Positions 18,804-30,517 of a stretch of DNA of 64,000 nt are shown here, piece by piece. How positions within the stretch are numbered: the stretch's first letter is position 1; each line of letters opens with the position of its first letter. The stretch is from Synechococcus sp. AG-670-F04 (GTDB lineage: Bacteria > Cyanobacteriota > Cyanobacteriia > PCC-6307 > Cyanobiaceae), in the NCBI GenBank assembly GCA_003211515.1, contig QCSN01000006.1:1-64000 (forward strand). Reading direction: 5' to 3'. The position numbers and the translations under genes were made by a program. The notes beneath the pieces are model-generated. The model made no database searches and had not been told where the DNA came from. It worked only from the letters and a program-made list of their open reading frames with translations.

Positions 18804-20744
18804 ATGAGCTTCAGCGCCATCCCAACCGAATCCTTCGATTGCATTGTGGTCGGGGGTGGGCATGCGGGCTGTGAAGCAGCAATCACCACAGCTCGACTCG
18901 GACTCACAACCGCCCTGTTCACCCTCAACCTCGATCGGATCGCCTGGCAGCCCTGCAACCCGGCTGTCGGCGGACCCGCCAAGAGCCAGCTTGTCCATGA
19001 AGTGGATGCCCTTGGTGGCGTGATCGGTCGGCTCGCCGATGCCACCGCCATCCAGAAGCGCATCCTGAACGCCAGCCGCGGTCCAGCCGTCTGGGCACTA
19101 CGCGCGCAAACCGACAAACGCCTGTACAGCCGCCAGATGCTGCAGCTTCTGCAGCACACACCCAACCTCGCGCTGCGCGAAGCAATGGTGACCGGCCTTG
19201 AGGTATGCGCTGAGGGCGATCAACAACGGATCACCGGCATCCGTACCTATTTCGGCAGCGTTTATGGGGCGGAGAGCGTCATCCTCACCGCCGGCACCTT
19301 CCTAGGGGGCCGCATCTGGGTGGGGCACCAATCCATGGCGGCCGGTCGTGCCGGCGAGCAGGCCGCCGAAGGCCTCACTGAAGCGCTCCAGCAGCTCGGC
19401 TTCCACACCGATCGACTCAAAACCGGCACACCGGCCCGCATCGATCGACGCAGCATCGCCCTCGACCAATTGGAGGAGCAGCCGAGCGATGCGTCCGATC
19501 GCTTCTTCTCCTTTGATCCGGCTGCCTGGGTGAGCGGTGAACAAATGAGCTGCCACATCACCCGCACCACCGACAAAACCCATCAACTGATTCGCGACAA
19601 CCTGCATCTCACTGCCATCTACGGCGGCGTGATCGACAGCAAAGGGCCGCGCTACTGCCCCTCGATCGAAGACAAGATTGTCCGCTTCGCCGACAAAGAA
19701 AGCCACCAGATCTTCCTGGAACCCGAGGGGCGTGACACCCCGGAGATCTATGTGCAGGGTTTCTCCACCGGCTTACCGGAACCAATCCAACTGCAACTGC
19801 TCAGAACACTTCCTGGACTTGAGCACTGCGTGATGTTGCGTCCTGCCTATGCCGTTGATTACGACTACCTGCCCGCCACCCAACTGAAACCTTCGCTGGA
19901 AACCAAGCGCGTGCGCGGCCTGTTCAGCGCCGGCCAGCTCAATGGCACCACGGGCTACGAAGAAGCTGCCGCCCAGGGGTTGGTGGCCGGCGTCAACGCT
20001 GCCCGGCTGATCGGCGGCCAGGAGCCGGTGCATTTCCCCCGCGAGGGGAGCTACATCGGCACGATGATCGACGACCTGGTGAGCCGTGACCTGCATGAGC
20101 CCTACAGAGTGCTCACCAGCCGCAGTGAATACCGCTTGATTCTCCGCGGCGACAACGCCGACCGACGTCTCACGCCGCTGGGCCGCGAGCTCGGCTTGAT
20201 CGACGATCGCCGCTGGACGTTGTTCGACGACAAACTCCGAGCCATGCAAACCGAAAAAGAACGCTTAGAGAGCCAACGGCTCAAAGTCAGCGACCCAGCC
20301 GCACCGGCGATTGAGAGGGAAACCGGTGCGGTGATCAAGGGATCAATCACTCTGGCCGATTTGCTGCGACGCCCTGGGATGCACGCCGCTGATCTGCTCC
20401 GCCATGGCCTCTCGGACAGAAACCTACCCTTGCCGGTGAGGGAGGGAGTCGAGATTGACATCAAGTACAGCGGCTACCTGCAGCGACAACAGCAGCAGAT
20501 CGACCAGGTCAAACGGCAGAGCCAGCGGAAACTGTCCGCTTGTCTGGACTACGCATCAATCAAGACCCTTTCCCGCGAAGCCCGCGAAAAGCTGACGGAC
20601 ATCCAACCCACCACTCTCGGTCAGGCGTCGCGCGTCCCAGGGGTGAGCAAAGCCGACATCACGGCACTGCTGATGTGGCTTGAACTGCAGCAGCGACACA
20701 AGTCGGACCCAATCAAGGCCACCGCGCCATCTCAGGAGTCGTAA
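18804..20744 (+). CDS. mnmG: tRNA uridine-5-carboxymethylaminomethyl modification enzyme MnmG
   Basis: 646 residues. The FAD-binding dinucleotide fold is [13 protein letters not shown]. The family blocks [33 protein letters not shown] and [10 protein letters not shown] are all present, as is the C-terminal helical domain with the [16 protein letters not shown] and [14 protein letters not shown] segments. With MnmE it makes the cmnm5 modification at the wobble uridine of tRNAs. Length is normal. It stands at the head of a run of plus-strand genes. Confidence 0.97.
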   Translation: MSFSAIPTESFDCIVVGGGHAGCEAAITTARLGLTTALFTLNLDRIAWQPCNPAVGGPAKSQLVHEVDALGGVIGRLADATAIQKRILNASRGPAVWALRAQTDKRLYSRQMLQLLQHTPNLALREAMVTGLEVCAEGDQQRITGIRTYFGSVYGAESVILTAGTFLGGRIWVGHQSMAAGRAGEQAAEGLTEALQQLGFHTDRLKTGTPARIDRRSIALDQLEEQPSDASDRFFSFDPAAWVSGEQMSCHITRTTDKTHQLIRDNLHLTAIYGGVIDSKGPRYCPSIEDKIVRFADKESHQIFLEPEGRDTPEIYVQGFSTGLPEPIQLQLLRTLPGLEHCVMLRPAYAVDYDYLPATQLKPSLETKRVRGLFSAGQLNGTTGYEEAAAQGLVAGVNAARLIGGQEPVHFPREGSYIGTMIDDLVSRDLHEPYRVLTSRSEYRLILRGDNADRRLTPLGRELGLIDDRRWTLFDDKLRAMQTEKERLESQRLKVSDPAAPAIERETGAVIKGSITLADLLRRPGMHAADLLRHGLSDRNLPLPVREGVEIDIKYSGYLQRQQQQIDQVKRQSQRKLSACLDYASIKTLSREAREKLTDIQPTTLGQASRVPGVSKADITALLMWLELQQRHKSDPIKATAPSQES

Positions 20745-20866
20745 GGAACAAGCATCGGATCTTCAGGATGATCAACTTTCATCCATGCCCAACCCACAGT
20801 CTGGCGGTTCTACCCCTCGCCCTGCCAAGCGAAGCTCGATAGCGTTGGATCCCGTCCCTACTGACC

Positions 20867-21655
20867 TTGGTTTCACGGGTCCCTACCTCGAGCGCCTACT
20901 GGAACCTGCGGGCCGAGCAGGTGATGGACAAGGTTTTTGAAAAGGATGCCTTCCGCGCCAACCAGCCACCTCTGGTTGCGGTTGACGTCGATGTTGAGGA
21001 ACCCAGCGGCGATCTGCCAAGACAAACCGATGGTGGCAGTGGTTCTGAACGACCTCCAGCATCGAGGGCTGATGTCTGGCTCATCCCCTTGCTGAGTGGA
21101 CTTGCGGCAGCAGGAATGATCAGCAGTGGGTGGTTGATCGGCAGCTGGAGGCAGTCCGAATCTCAACTGGCGCAAGAACGAAATCTGCGCTTGATCGAAC
21201 GGCTTAGAACGCCTCCCCCGGCCGAGCCAATCAAGTCTCCCGTCAGGCCAGCGCAACCCATGACCCCGACGCCCCCGGCGCCAGGCCGCACCGGGGAGGT
21301 GCCACCGCCTCCCGAACCTGAATGGGTGACCAGCCTGGAACCTCTCACCCTTCCGATCCGCCGATCTCCTGACAGCGGTGCAGCCCCTGCGCCGGTGGTG
21401 TCATCAGCCCCATCACCAGGTCCAGCTGCAGTGGCTCGCCCTTCGGATGCACCGGTGCCTCAACTCACTGGGGTGGTTCAAGGTCCGGGGGGGAGCAGCT
21501 CGGCCATTTTCCAGTTGAACCAGTCCTCCCTTTCGGTGGGATTGGGAGATGGAATCGGGAACAGTGGCTGGACCCTGGAATCAATCAGCGAAACCGGCGC
21601 AGTGATCCATCGCAATGGTGAGCGGCGCAACCTATCGGTGGGAGGCGTGTTCTGA
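20867..21655 (+). CDS. Single-span membrane protein with proline-rich linker; start or frame uncertain
   Basis: 262 residues if translation begins at the TTG at 20867; the frame is closed upstream by a TAG at 20840. An N-terminal segment (YWNLRAEQVMDKVFEKDAF) is followed by one membrane helix (VWLIPLLSGLAAAGMISSGWLI, ~70-91), a long Pro/Ala linker, and a compact C-terminal domain (LTGVVQGPGGSSSAIFQLNQ to the end). The topology resembles secretion or pilus bridging proteins such as GspC/PilP, which is only an analogy. A second frame starting with ATG at 20785 reads a protein-like N-terminus and runs into this one, which suggests a frameshift (see findings). The stop is followed directly by the chorismate lyase frame. 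Confidence 0.6.
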   Translation: MVSRVPTSSAYWNLRAEQVMDKVFEKDAFRANQPPLVAVDVDVEEPSGDLPRQTDGGSGSERPPASRADVWLIPLLSGLAAAGMISSGWLIGSWRQSESQLAQERNLRLIERLRTPPPAEPIKSPVRPAQPMTPTPPAPGRTGEVPPPPEPEWVTSLEPLTLPIRRSPDSGAAPAPVVSSAPSPGPAAVARPSDAPVPQLTGVVQGPGGSSSAIFQLNQSSLSVGLGDGIGNSGWTLESISETGAVIHRNGERRNLSVGGVF

Positions 21656-21714
21656 GCAATAACCCAGTTCCGCTGCAGTCACCCCACCAGCTCTGGCAGG
21701 CTCCGACCCAGGCG

Positions 21715-22251
21715 GTGCTCTCTGGCGAGGGCCCGCGCCAGTTGCCTGGTCCCTGGCGCCTGATGCTGTTGGGAGACGGCAGTCCAACCCGTCACCTGCG
21801 CTTGCTGACCGGTGAACCGGTAACCGTCGACTTGATCGCCATGGAACCGGATCGCTCGGATCATTCCGGCGCACCCACGGAAGTGACGGATCTCAAGCCT
21901 CCGCTGCTGCGTCGCCAGGTCTGGCTGAACTGTGGTGGAAGCACTCTGGCCTGGGCGGAAAGCTGGTGGAATCAGGAGCAGGCCGATCATCATCTGCGCG
22001 ATCGCGAACAGCCGATCTGGCGGAGCCTCACCCAGGGCCGCTCCGAGTTGTTCCGCGAAGTGGATGGCTTGGCTCTCGTCGAAGCTGACTGGCTCCAGGC
22101 AAGCTTCGGCCTGCGAGGACCGTTCTGGAGCAGGCACTACCGGTTTTTTCGCGGGGGGAAAGCGTTGACGGTGATTCGCGAGGTATTCAGCCCTCAGCTG
22201 GAGACCTGGCTCGGCCCCACCCTGCGCCAGGAGCTCCACAAAAGTTCATGA
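21715..22251 (+). CDS. Chorismate lyase-like protein (cyanobacterial UbiC/DUF98 type)
   Basis: 178 residues from the GTG at 21715. The motif LPGPWRLMLLGDGSPTRHL near the N-terminus and the REVFSP tail element are typical of cyanobacterial chorismate lyases, which release 4-hydroxybenzoate for plastoquinone head-group synthesis. Coding character continues upstream of the GTG (HQLWQAPTQA) as far as a CTG at 21652 that overlaps the preceding stop codon as CTGA. That CTG would be the natural start if it replaced an ATG, giving 199 residues. Length and motif support the function; the active site was not checked residue by residue. Confidence 0.8.
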   Translation: MLSGEGPRQLPGPWRLMLLGDGSPTRHLRLLTGEPVTVDLIAMEPDRSDHSGAPTEVTDLKPPLLRRQVWLNCGGSTLAWAESWWNQEQADHHLRDREQPIWRSLTQGRSELFREVDGLALVEADWLQASFGLRGPFWSRHYRFFRGGKALTVIREVFSPQLETWLGPTLRQELHKSS

Positions 22252-22253
22252 AT

Positions 22254-22277
22254 AAATCCCTAGGAATGTTGGGATTT
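22254..22277 (+). terminator. Hairpin after the chorismate lyase gene
   Basis: AAATCCC and GGGATTT form a seven-pair stem around a ten-base loop, two bases after the stop codon at 22251. It is followed by GCTCTTG, not a clean T-tract. It could be a weak terminator or attenuator before the next gene. Confidence 0.35.
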
Positions 22278-22320
22278 GCTCTTGACAACTTGCCATCACC
22301 TATGCGCTAAGGATCATGGA

Positions 22321-22800
22321 ATGACACTGGTTCACCGTGTCATGGCAGCCTCTCCAATCTGGCTCAGCCTCACCGACCTCGGTCGGATCTTCGGCATTTC
22401 AGCTGTCCACTGCGGCCGCAACTTAGAACAGCTGGGCTGGCGAAATCGCCGCGGCCTCCCCTCTCCAGAGGCCCTCGAATCTGGAGCAGCAAAAACATCC
22501 GGTCCCCACGGACAGTCACAAAGCACGCTGTGGAACCGCGAAATCTGCGGTGGCGCTTTCGAGGACAAGGGGTACAGACCAATGCCGCATAGTCAGCAGG
22601 TGCAGCAATGGACCTATTTCCTCGAGGCGATGGCCGAGGGTTCTCCATCCATCAACGCCACCGTTGAGCAAATGGCGGAAGACATCCCAGGAGACCTTGT
22701 TGAAGATGTCAATCACCAGCTAGCCGCCCGCGGCTGTGGTTTCCGCGTTCCTCGAACAGGAGCAAGCCATCACACCAGACGCAGTGCTTCTGCCTGCTGA
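22321..22800 (+). CDS. Hypothetical protein, marine-cyanobacterial type (159 aa)
   Basis: The ATG at 22321 is chosen because AAGGA lies ten bases before it; an ATG at 22342 is possible. The N-terminal ~45 residues (PIWLSLTDLGRIFGISAVHCGRNLEQLGWR) look like a winged-helix or small HTH segment that chooses between states by copy of a conserved cysteine. A glycine/serine-rich linker and a second helical block (WTYFLEAMAEGSPSINATVEQMAEDIP) follow. No known family could be named. It stands between the chorismate lyase gene and a convergent DUF1269 gene. Confidence 0.6.
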   Translation: MTLVHRVMAASPIWLSLTDLGRIFGISAVHCGRNLEQLGWRNRRGLPSPEALESGAAKTSGPHGQSQSTLWNREICGGAFEDKGYRPMPHSQQVQQWTYFLEAMAEGSPSINATVEQMAEDIPGDLVEDVNHQLAARGCGFRVPRTGASHHTRRSASAC

Positions 22801-22874
22801 ACAGGCTGCATGCCCGATCAAGACGAGACCACAGGGATGCATCGCCAGCCGACAATCAACGCATCCCTGCCCTC

Positions 22875-23369
22875 TTAAGCCGCAGATTTCAGCAGTTCAC
22901 GCAGCTTGTCCTCATTGGCATGGCTGAGGCTGGTTTTCACTATCCGAGCATTGGGGGCATGGCTGCGAAGCCGATCCACGATCCGATCAGGGGTGCCGTC
23001 GCGCACCAGGAGCGCTAGAGCAGCACTGCCTTTGGGAAGGGTTTCACTGAGATCTCGCAAGAACTGATCATTGATCCCGATATCACTCAAAGCCCCGGAC
23101 GCCGCCCCGGCCCCAGCCCCCACCACGAGTCCAGCCAGTGGATTCAAGAAAATCAGGCCCACCAGCATTCCCCAAAACGTTCCACTGGCCGCACCTGCGG
23201 CAGCCATGTTGATCGCCTGCCGGAGATGAACATGACCATCCTCTCCGTGCTCCAGCACCACGGCATCCTCCAGAGCAATCAGGTGTTCTTGCTGCATCCC
23301 AACCAGCTCGCTTCTCACCTGCTCAGCCTCATCGGTTGTCGGGAAGCCGATCACCACCAGATTGCTCAT
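22875..23369 (-). CDS. DUF1269-family glycine-zipper membrane protein
   Basis: 164 residues from the ATG at 23369, which begins SNLVVIGFPTTDEAEQV as in the family. A central hydrophobic glycine-rich block (AAAGAASGTFWGMLVGLIFLNPLAGLVVGAGAGAASG) has the repeated small-residue spacing of a glycine zipper, suggesting a membrane hairpin. The C-terminal half (KGSAALALLVRD) is a ferredoxin-like alpha/beta piece. DUF1269 proteins are widespread and linked to stress, without a known activity. Last gene of the minus-strand SprT group. Confidence 0.8.
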   Translation of the reverse strand: MSNLVVIGFPTTDEAEQVRSELVGMQQEHLIALEDAVVLEHGEDGHVHLRQAINMAAAGAASGTFWGMLVGLIFLNPLAGLVVGAGAGAASGALSDIGINDQFLRDLSETLPKGSAALALLVRDGTPDRIVDRLRSHAPNARIVKTSLSHANEDKLRELLKSAA

Positions 23370-23419
23370 TAGATCTTGGAGTCGATGCCCCGAACGGTAA
23401 TCAGGGATCAGCATTCGGG

Positions 23420-23950
23420 TCAGGTGCGGCGCCGACTCGACCGTGGCAAGGCCCGCCTAGACGACGCTTCGTTGCCGCGCGTCCAGTGTTCAACGCGAAA
23501 ACTCTCATCGTCGGGCCAGGCATCGGCATCAGGCGATGACGCCGGGGTTGGGTCCTCCAACCCCGGCGAATGCGACAAGGGCGACGGCTGGAAAGATGGC
23601 TTTGGAGACGATGGCTGTTGGGAGGAAGGTCCCACTCCATTGGGTGATGAAGAGGGGCGTTGAACCCGTCTGGAAATGGCGTTCAAAGGGCGCTTAACAC
23701 TGCGATTCAGCACATCTTTCTCCCTGGGGTCCTGCCATGGCTCCCGCCAATCTTCATCATCCTCGAGCAGCCATTCGATCCGATCACCCACCCAGCGTCC
23801 GACCGAATCCAGGTCGATCGAGCTGCGCCGCTGTCCTGGGCGACGCCCCGAAACACCATCCACAAACTGTCGGCCAGTTTCAAGCCACTGATCCATGCGT
23901 CGATCGCGGCTGTCCTTCGACCGGAAACTTCGAGCGGGTCTGTCCTCCAT
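23420..23950 (-). CDS. Hypothetical protein with acidic core and disordered tail
   Basis: 176 residues. The first ~90 are charged and contain a likely folded part (MDQWLETGRQFVDGVSGRRPG, DRIEWLLEDDEDWREPW). The rest is low-complexity Pro/Ser/Arg and is probably disordered. No membrane helix. It starts 11 bases after the stop of a 31-residue miniprotein and is part of the same minus-strand run. Function unknown. Confidence 0.6.
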   Translation of the reverse strand: MEDRPARSFRSKDSRDRRMDQWLETGRQFVDGVSGRRPGQRRSSIDLDSVGRWVGDRIEWLLEDDEDWREPWQDPREKDVLNRSVKRPLNAISRRVQRPSSSPNGVGPSSQQPSSPKPSFQPSPLSHSPGLEDPTPASSPDADAWPDDESFRVEHWTRGNEASSRRALPRSSRRRT

Positions 23951-23960
23951 ACCTCTGACG

Positions 23961-24056
23961 TTACCGACGGCGATGCCGAAGCTGATGTTCCCGTCTCAGG
24001 CCAATCACGGCGATGACGACTCCCGCACATTCCAGGGCGATCAAAAACGTGGCCAT
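23961..24056 (-). CDS. 31-residue single-helix membrane miniprotein
   Basis: The ATG at 24056 lies three bases after the stop of the SprT-like gene (GGTGATCAATG). It encodes a hydrophobic helix, MATFLIALECAGVVIAVIGL, followed by a strongly basic tail RREHQLRHRRR. The charge pattern follows the positive-inside rule with the tail in the cytosol. It fills the gap between two genes of one operon with only short spacers. This is the size class of photosystem and cytochrome b6f small subunits, but the sequence matches none of those I recognise. Confidence 0.55.
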   Translation of the reverse strand: MATFLIALECAGVVIAVIGLRREHQLRHRRR

Positions 24057-24059
24057 TGA

Positions 24060-24593
24060 TCACCCCCTCCCATCGACCGGTTCATAGTGCAGCAGACAGC
24101 TGGCATGCCACTGCCCGCCATGGTGCAGATCGCAGCAGGAGCGACAAGCGACATTGCGTACACGACGGCGGTATGGCGTCCGACGTCGACATGTTGGACA
24201 TACGGCCCACCAGCGTGGAGCCTTCGCGGGAACCGGATAGCTGTGCCGCACGCTCAACTGAAAGCGATCCTGCGACGCGTTGATGACGTTCATTCTCCGG
24301 CGGAAGTGGGGACCGTGGCCCTCACGGCTATGCAAAACCAGATCAACCCAAGCGTGAATCATCTCGTGGCAAAGAGTGCTCTCCGTTGCCTCTTGCGGCA
24401 ACGGCTCGAGCACAGGCCTTGAGAGCACGATCTCGCAGCCACGACCTTCTGCGACCGCTGGGCCTCGCCGGTAAAGGCCTGCCGTCCGGGACATGCGTCC
24501 ATCGCTCCACCGAATAGCAGGCAAGGGCTTTCCCGCCCTAGCGAGTGCTCCATCGAAGTGCTCCCGGTTAAGGCGATGGAACAGCGGCAGCAA
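24060..24593 (-). CDS. SprT-like zinc metallopeptidase
   Basis: 177 residues from a TTG; CTG codons just upstream in frame could also serve. The catalytic zinc motif is LCHEMIHAWVDL (HExxH), followed by the third ligand in SREGHGPHFRRRM. A C-terminal zinc ribbon has paired cysteines (CPTCRRRTPYRR, CRSCC). SprT/Spartan-like proteins of this type are linked to cleavage of DNA-protein crosslinks in eukaryotes; the bacterial role is not settled. It heads the minus-strand group with the miniprotein, the disordered protein and DUF1269. Confidence 0.85.
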   Translation of the reverse strand: MLPLFHRLNREHFDGALARAGKPLPAIRWSDGRMSRTAGLYRRGPAVAEGRGCEIVLSRPVLEPLPQEATESTLCHEMIHAWVDLVLHSREGHGPHFRRRMNVINASQDRFQLSVRHSYPVPAKAPRWWAVCPTCRRRTPYRRRVRNVACRSCCDLHHGGQWHASCLLHYEPVDGRG

Positions 24594-24681
24594 CGGCAGC
24601 AGCGACAGCGGCGAACCTGATCAGGAAGTCCCACCATCCTGCCGTGGTCAGTCAGACTCTGCCCTGGTCTGAAGACAGCTG

Positions 24682-27293
<2,612 letters not shown>

Positions 27294-27318
<25 letters not shown>

Positions 27319-27917
27319 AGGGCCCGCCGGGCAGCCCTGCTCACCAGCCAGACCACCGCCAGCGTGGCGAGCACTCCCGCCACCCGCAGGGCCCAGGTGC
27401 CGGCATCAGCCTCACCCCCCAGCACCTCACCGAAACGGGCCACATCACCGGCCAACGCCCCCAACCCGCAGAACAGCACCGTGCCGGGGAGGATGCCGAT
27501 CAAGCCGATGCTGTAGTCCCGCAGGCTCACCTCACTGAGGCCGTAGGCCAGGTTGAGCAGCGAGAAGGGAAAGGCAGGCGAGAGGCGTGTCAGCAACACC
27601 AGCTTCAGGCCCTCCTTGCTGACGGCCCGCTCCACCGCCTGCAGCCTGGGAAGCTGCTCCAAGCGGCGCCGGGCCCAGTCACGCAGCACCGAACGCCCCA
27701 GCAGAAACACCACCACCGCCCCGAGGCAGGCCCCAACGAACACCAGGCCACTGCCAAGCCAAGTGCCATAGAGCACACCGGCCAGCATCGACGCCCACAC
27801 CCCCGGCAGCAACAACGTCACCCAGAGGGCGTAAAGCGGAACAAACAGCAGTGCTCCGACAGGCGAGCGCAAAAGCTCCAACACATCCGGCAGCCAGTGC
27901 TGAACCAAGGAGATCAA
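27294..27917 (-). CDS. TVP38/TMEM64-family membrane protein
   Basis: 207 residues with about six hydrophobic segments. The SNARE-associated (DedA-superfamily) core is present: LLPGVWASMLAGVLYGTWLGS early, an amphipathic stretch, then LTRLSPAFPFSLLNLAYGLSEVSLRDY, the signature loop. Proteins of this group are thought to be membrane transporters or lipid scramblases. It lies 34 bases downstream of the ABC permease genes on the same strand and may be the last gene of that operon. Confidence 0.86.
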
Positions 27918-27951
27918 GCGAACTCACCCACGCATGGCGTGGAGCATTGCA

Positions 27952-28740
27952 CTAACTGGATGCTGAGGTGTAAAACCGCAGGGCAAACAACCAGAAGGCA
28001 CGCGCCACCGAAAAGAACAGCACCGCCAGCGCCAAGCCCGCCAGCAGCATTGGTGCTGCAGCCTCACCAAGCAGCACCTGGGCGGGAACCGTGGTGAGAA
28101 ACGCCACCGGCAACACGAGGGTGAACAGCAGGCGCAAGGCCGGAGGGTAGGCGTTGAGGGGATAACGGCCGGAGGCCAGCAGGGCGCGCAACACCTCCGT
28201 GGCATTCCAGGTCTTCACAAACCAGATGCTGGTGGCGGCAATCAGAAACCAGAGCGAGTAGAGGATCAAGCCCCCGGCCAGCAACATCACCAGCACGGTG
28301 AACAGGGAGGGCAGGGTGAGCACCACACCGGCCTGAACGCTGCCATAGATCAACAACGCGAACCCCAGAGCGATCTCAGGCAGCCCCCCCGGCGACAACG
28401 TGCGCAGTGACAGCCAGAACTGGCTGTCGATCGGTTTGAGCAGCACGAAATCCAGGGTTCCCTCGCGCACATGGGTGACGATCGCGCCGAGGTTCGGGCG
28501 CAGCCAGGTGCTGGCCATGCCGTCGAACACGGTGTACAGCCCCTGCACCATCAGAGCCTGGGCCCAGCTCCAGCCACCCAGGGTCTGATCCGGGCCATAG
28601 AACAGCGAGAGCAGAAACAGGCTGCCGCCGAGGCTCATCGCCACCGCCAGCAACTCAATCAACACGTTGGCCTGGTACTCCAACTGCACCGCCACGGCGG
28701 TGCTCCAGAAGCGCCGCAAGGTTCGCCAGTAGCGCCCCAT
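27952..28740 (-). CDS. ABC-2 type exporter permease, subunit 2
   Basis: 262 residues from the ATG at 28740. Six hydrophobic stretches, with the segment between helices 2 and 3 (REGTLDFVLLKPIDSQFWLSLR) typical of the ABC2 membrane-6 / DUF990-type permeases. The start overlaps the stop of subunit 1 by one base. A longer frame upstream is only an alternative reading of subunit 1 and is rejected. It pairs with the next two genes as an exporter; substrate unknown. Confidence 0.88.
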   Translation of the reverse strand: MGRYWRTLRRFWSTAVAVQLEYQANVLIELLAVAMSLGGSLFLLSLFYGPDQTLGGWSWAQALMVQGLYTVFDGMASTWLRPNLGAIVTHVREGTLDFVLLKPIDSQFWLSLRTLSPGGLPEIALGFALLIYGSVQAGVVLTLPSLFTVLVMLLAGGLILYSLWFLIAATSIWFVKTWNATEVLRALLASGRYPLNAYPPALRLLFTLVLPVAFLTTVPAQVLLGEAAAPMLLAGLALAVLFFSVARAFWLFALRFYTSASS

Positions 28741-29537
28741 CAGGCCCCCATGGCGCTGTAGCGCCGCACGCCGGCCCGCCAGAGCAGCAGCACCAGCGGC
28801 AGCAACAGAGCCACCCAAGCCAGTTGCGCCGCGAAGCCCGCGATCAGATCCACCGGCTGGCCGGCCAGCAATCGAGCTGGAAAGTCGATCAAATAAGGGA
28901 AGGGGGTCCACTGGGCCAAAGCCCGCACCCCCGGCGGAAACGCCGTGAGCGGCGCCAGCAACCCGGAGAGAAACACAAAGGGAATGAACTGGAGCCGCTC
29001 CAGGGCGCTGGCCTTCTCGCTCCAGAAGCAGAGAGCGGCGATCAGGCTCTGAAACAGGAAGGCGATGGCAAAGGCCAACCAGGTAGCGAGCCAAGCCAAC
29101 AGGAACCCGCCCAATGACGGCAACCAGAAGGCCTGGGGCTGCGCCACAAAGAACACCGCAGCAATCAGCGCAGCGAAAGGCAAGCGTGTGAGCTGCTCGC
29201 CGAGATGAGCTGCGACGTAGCGCCAGAGCGGATGAAGCGGCTGCAAGAGATAGGGAGAAAGGCGCCCGAGGAGGGCGTCTTCCTCGAAGGCATACACCAC
29301 CCACACCACCGAGAACTGGCGCACCAGAAAAGCGCTGAGGAAATAACGATCAAGCGCCACCCCATCGAGCCCCAGTCCGAGGCGGGCCTCACTGCCGCTC
29401 CAGACACTGAGCATGATGAACGGCAGCACACCGGAGAGCGCCCAGAGGGCAATCTCGGCGCGGTACTCGAGCATGTGGGCGTACTGGGAGCCCAACAGCA
29501 CGCGGATGATCCGCCGGTTCAGCCCGAAGATCCGCAT
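28740..29537 (-). CDS. ABC-2 type exporter permease, subunit 1
   Basis: 265 residues with six hydrophobic segments. The block FEEDALLGRLSPYLLQPLHPLW is the cytoplasmic coupling region seen in this permease family. The ATG overlaps the ATP-binding gene's TGA by one base (TGATG). Subunits 1 and 2 are unlike each other outside the general layout, so the transporter is a heterodimer with the ATPase as a homodimer. Exporters of this type are annotated for drugs, polysaccharide or lipids, with no clue here. Confidence 0.88.
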   Translation of the reverse strand: MRIFGLNRRIIRVLLGSQYAHMLEYRAEIALWALSGVLPFIMLSVWSGSEARLGLGLDGVALDRYFLSAFLVRQFSVVWVVYAFEEDALLGRLSPYLLQPLHPLWRYVAAHLGEQLTRLPFAALIAAVFFVAQPQAFWLPSLGGFLLAWLATWLAFAIAFLFQSLIAALCFWSEKASALERLQFIPFVFLSGLLAPLTAFPPGVRALAQWTPFPYLIDFPARLLAGQPVDLIAGFAAQLAWVALLLPLVLLLWRAGVRRYSAMGA

Positions 29538-30517
29538 CAGACGCGCCCCTGGCGGAACAAACCGCCAATCAGCTCTTCAATGGGTGGGTCCTTCACGTCC
29601 AGGTCCCGGACAGGAAAACGTTCCAGCAACTGCGCAACCACGATGGTGAGCTGATCTCTCGGTACAAGGAGCCGCACCTCACAGCCCTCGATCCGTTCCA
29701 GCCGACCAAGGCCTTCAAAGGCATCCGACTGAGCAGGACGCTCCAGCTCGAGATGGACCTCTCGCTCCGGCGCCAGCTGATCGGCCAGGACCTCAAGGGG
29801 ACCGTCATGGAACAGACGCCCTTGATGAATCAGCAAGACCCGCTGGCAGAGAGCGGTGATGTCAGCCATGTAATGACTGGTCAGCAACACCGTTGCTCCG
29901 GTGCGCCTGTTGTATTCGGCCAGAAACTGGCGGACGCGGGACTGGGCATTCACATCCAAGCCAAGGGTGGGCTCATCGAGAAACAACACCTCCGGCTCAT
30001 GAAGGAGTGCAGCCAGCAGCTCTGCTTTCATCCGCTGCCCAAGAGACAACTTGCGGACCGGCCGGGTGAGCTCCTCGCCGAGCTCCAACAGGTCCGCCAA
30101 TTCAGAGGTACGCCGACGTGCCACATCATCGGGAATGCCGTACACCGCAGCGTTCACCCGAAGCGAATCCAACGGCGGCAAATCCCACATCAGTTGCTGC
30201 TTCTGGCCCATCACCAAAGTGATACGACGCAGAAACTCGGCCTGGCGCCGCTGCGGTCGGTGACCTGCCACCTGCACGTCACCATCGCTTGGGTAAATCA
30301 AGCCGCAAAGCATCTTCAATGTGGTGGTTTTCCCGGCCCCGTTCGCACCGAGGAAACCAACCATCTCGCCGGGAGCGATTTGAAACGACACATCCTGTAC
30401 CGCCGCGACATCGCGATAACGACGCTGCAGGAAATGACGAAGGGTGCCTGCAAACCCGGGTTGCTTATCGGCCACCTTATAGGTCTTGCTTAAACCTCTG
30501 ACATCGATCAATGCCAT
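29537..30517 (-). CDS. ABC exporter ATP-binding protein
   Basis: 326 residues from the ATG at 30517, after which the typical MALIDVRGLSKTY opening follows. Walker A GANGAGKTT, Q-loop GQKQQL, signature LSLGQRMKAEL, Walker B VLFLDEPTLGLD and the switch histidine TSHYM are all present. A C-terminal ~85-residue extension is typical of ABC-2 exporters (DrrA/CcmA group). Energises the two permeases encoded directly downstream. A frame extending to 30694 adds residues unlike the family and is discarded. Confidence 0.93.
   Translation of the reverse strand: MALIDVRGLSKTYKVADKQPGFAGTLRHFLQRRYRDVAAVQDVSFQIAPGEMVGFLGANGAGKTTTLKMLCGLIYPSDGDVQVAGHRPQRRQAEFLRRITLVMGQKQQLMWDLPPLDSLRVNAAVYGIPDDVARRRTSELADLLELGEELTRPVRKLSLGQRMKAELLAALLHEPEVLFLDEPTLGLDVNAQSRVRQFLAEYNRRTGATVLLTSHYMADITALCQRVLLIHQGRLFHDGPLEVLADQLAPEREVHLELERPAQSDAFEGLGRLERIEGCEVRLLVPRDQLTIVVAQLLERFPVRDLDVKDPPIEELIGGLFRQGRV

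Noticed and set aside
21679-22239. 186-codon minus frame over the chorismate lyase gene
   Set aside because: Exact antisense shadow of the recognised plus-strand gene.
27952-29304. 450-codon minus frame covering both ABC permeases
   Set aside because: Its first 188 codons are an out-of-frame reading of permease subunit 1; the true subunit 2 starts at 28740.
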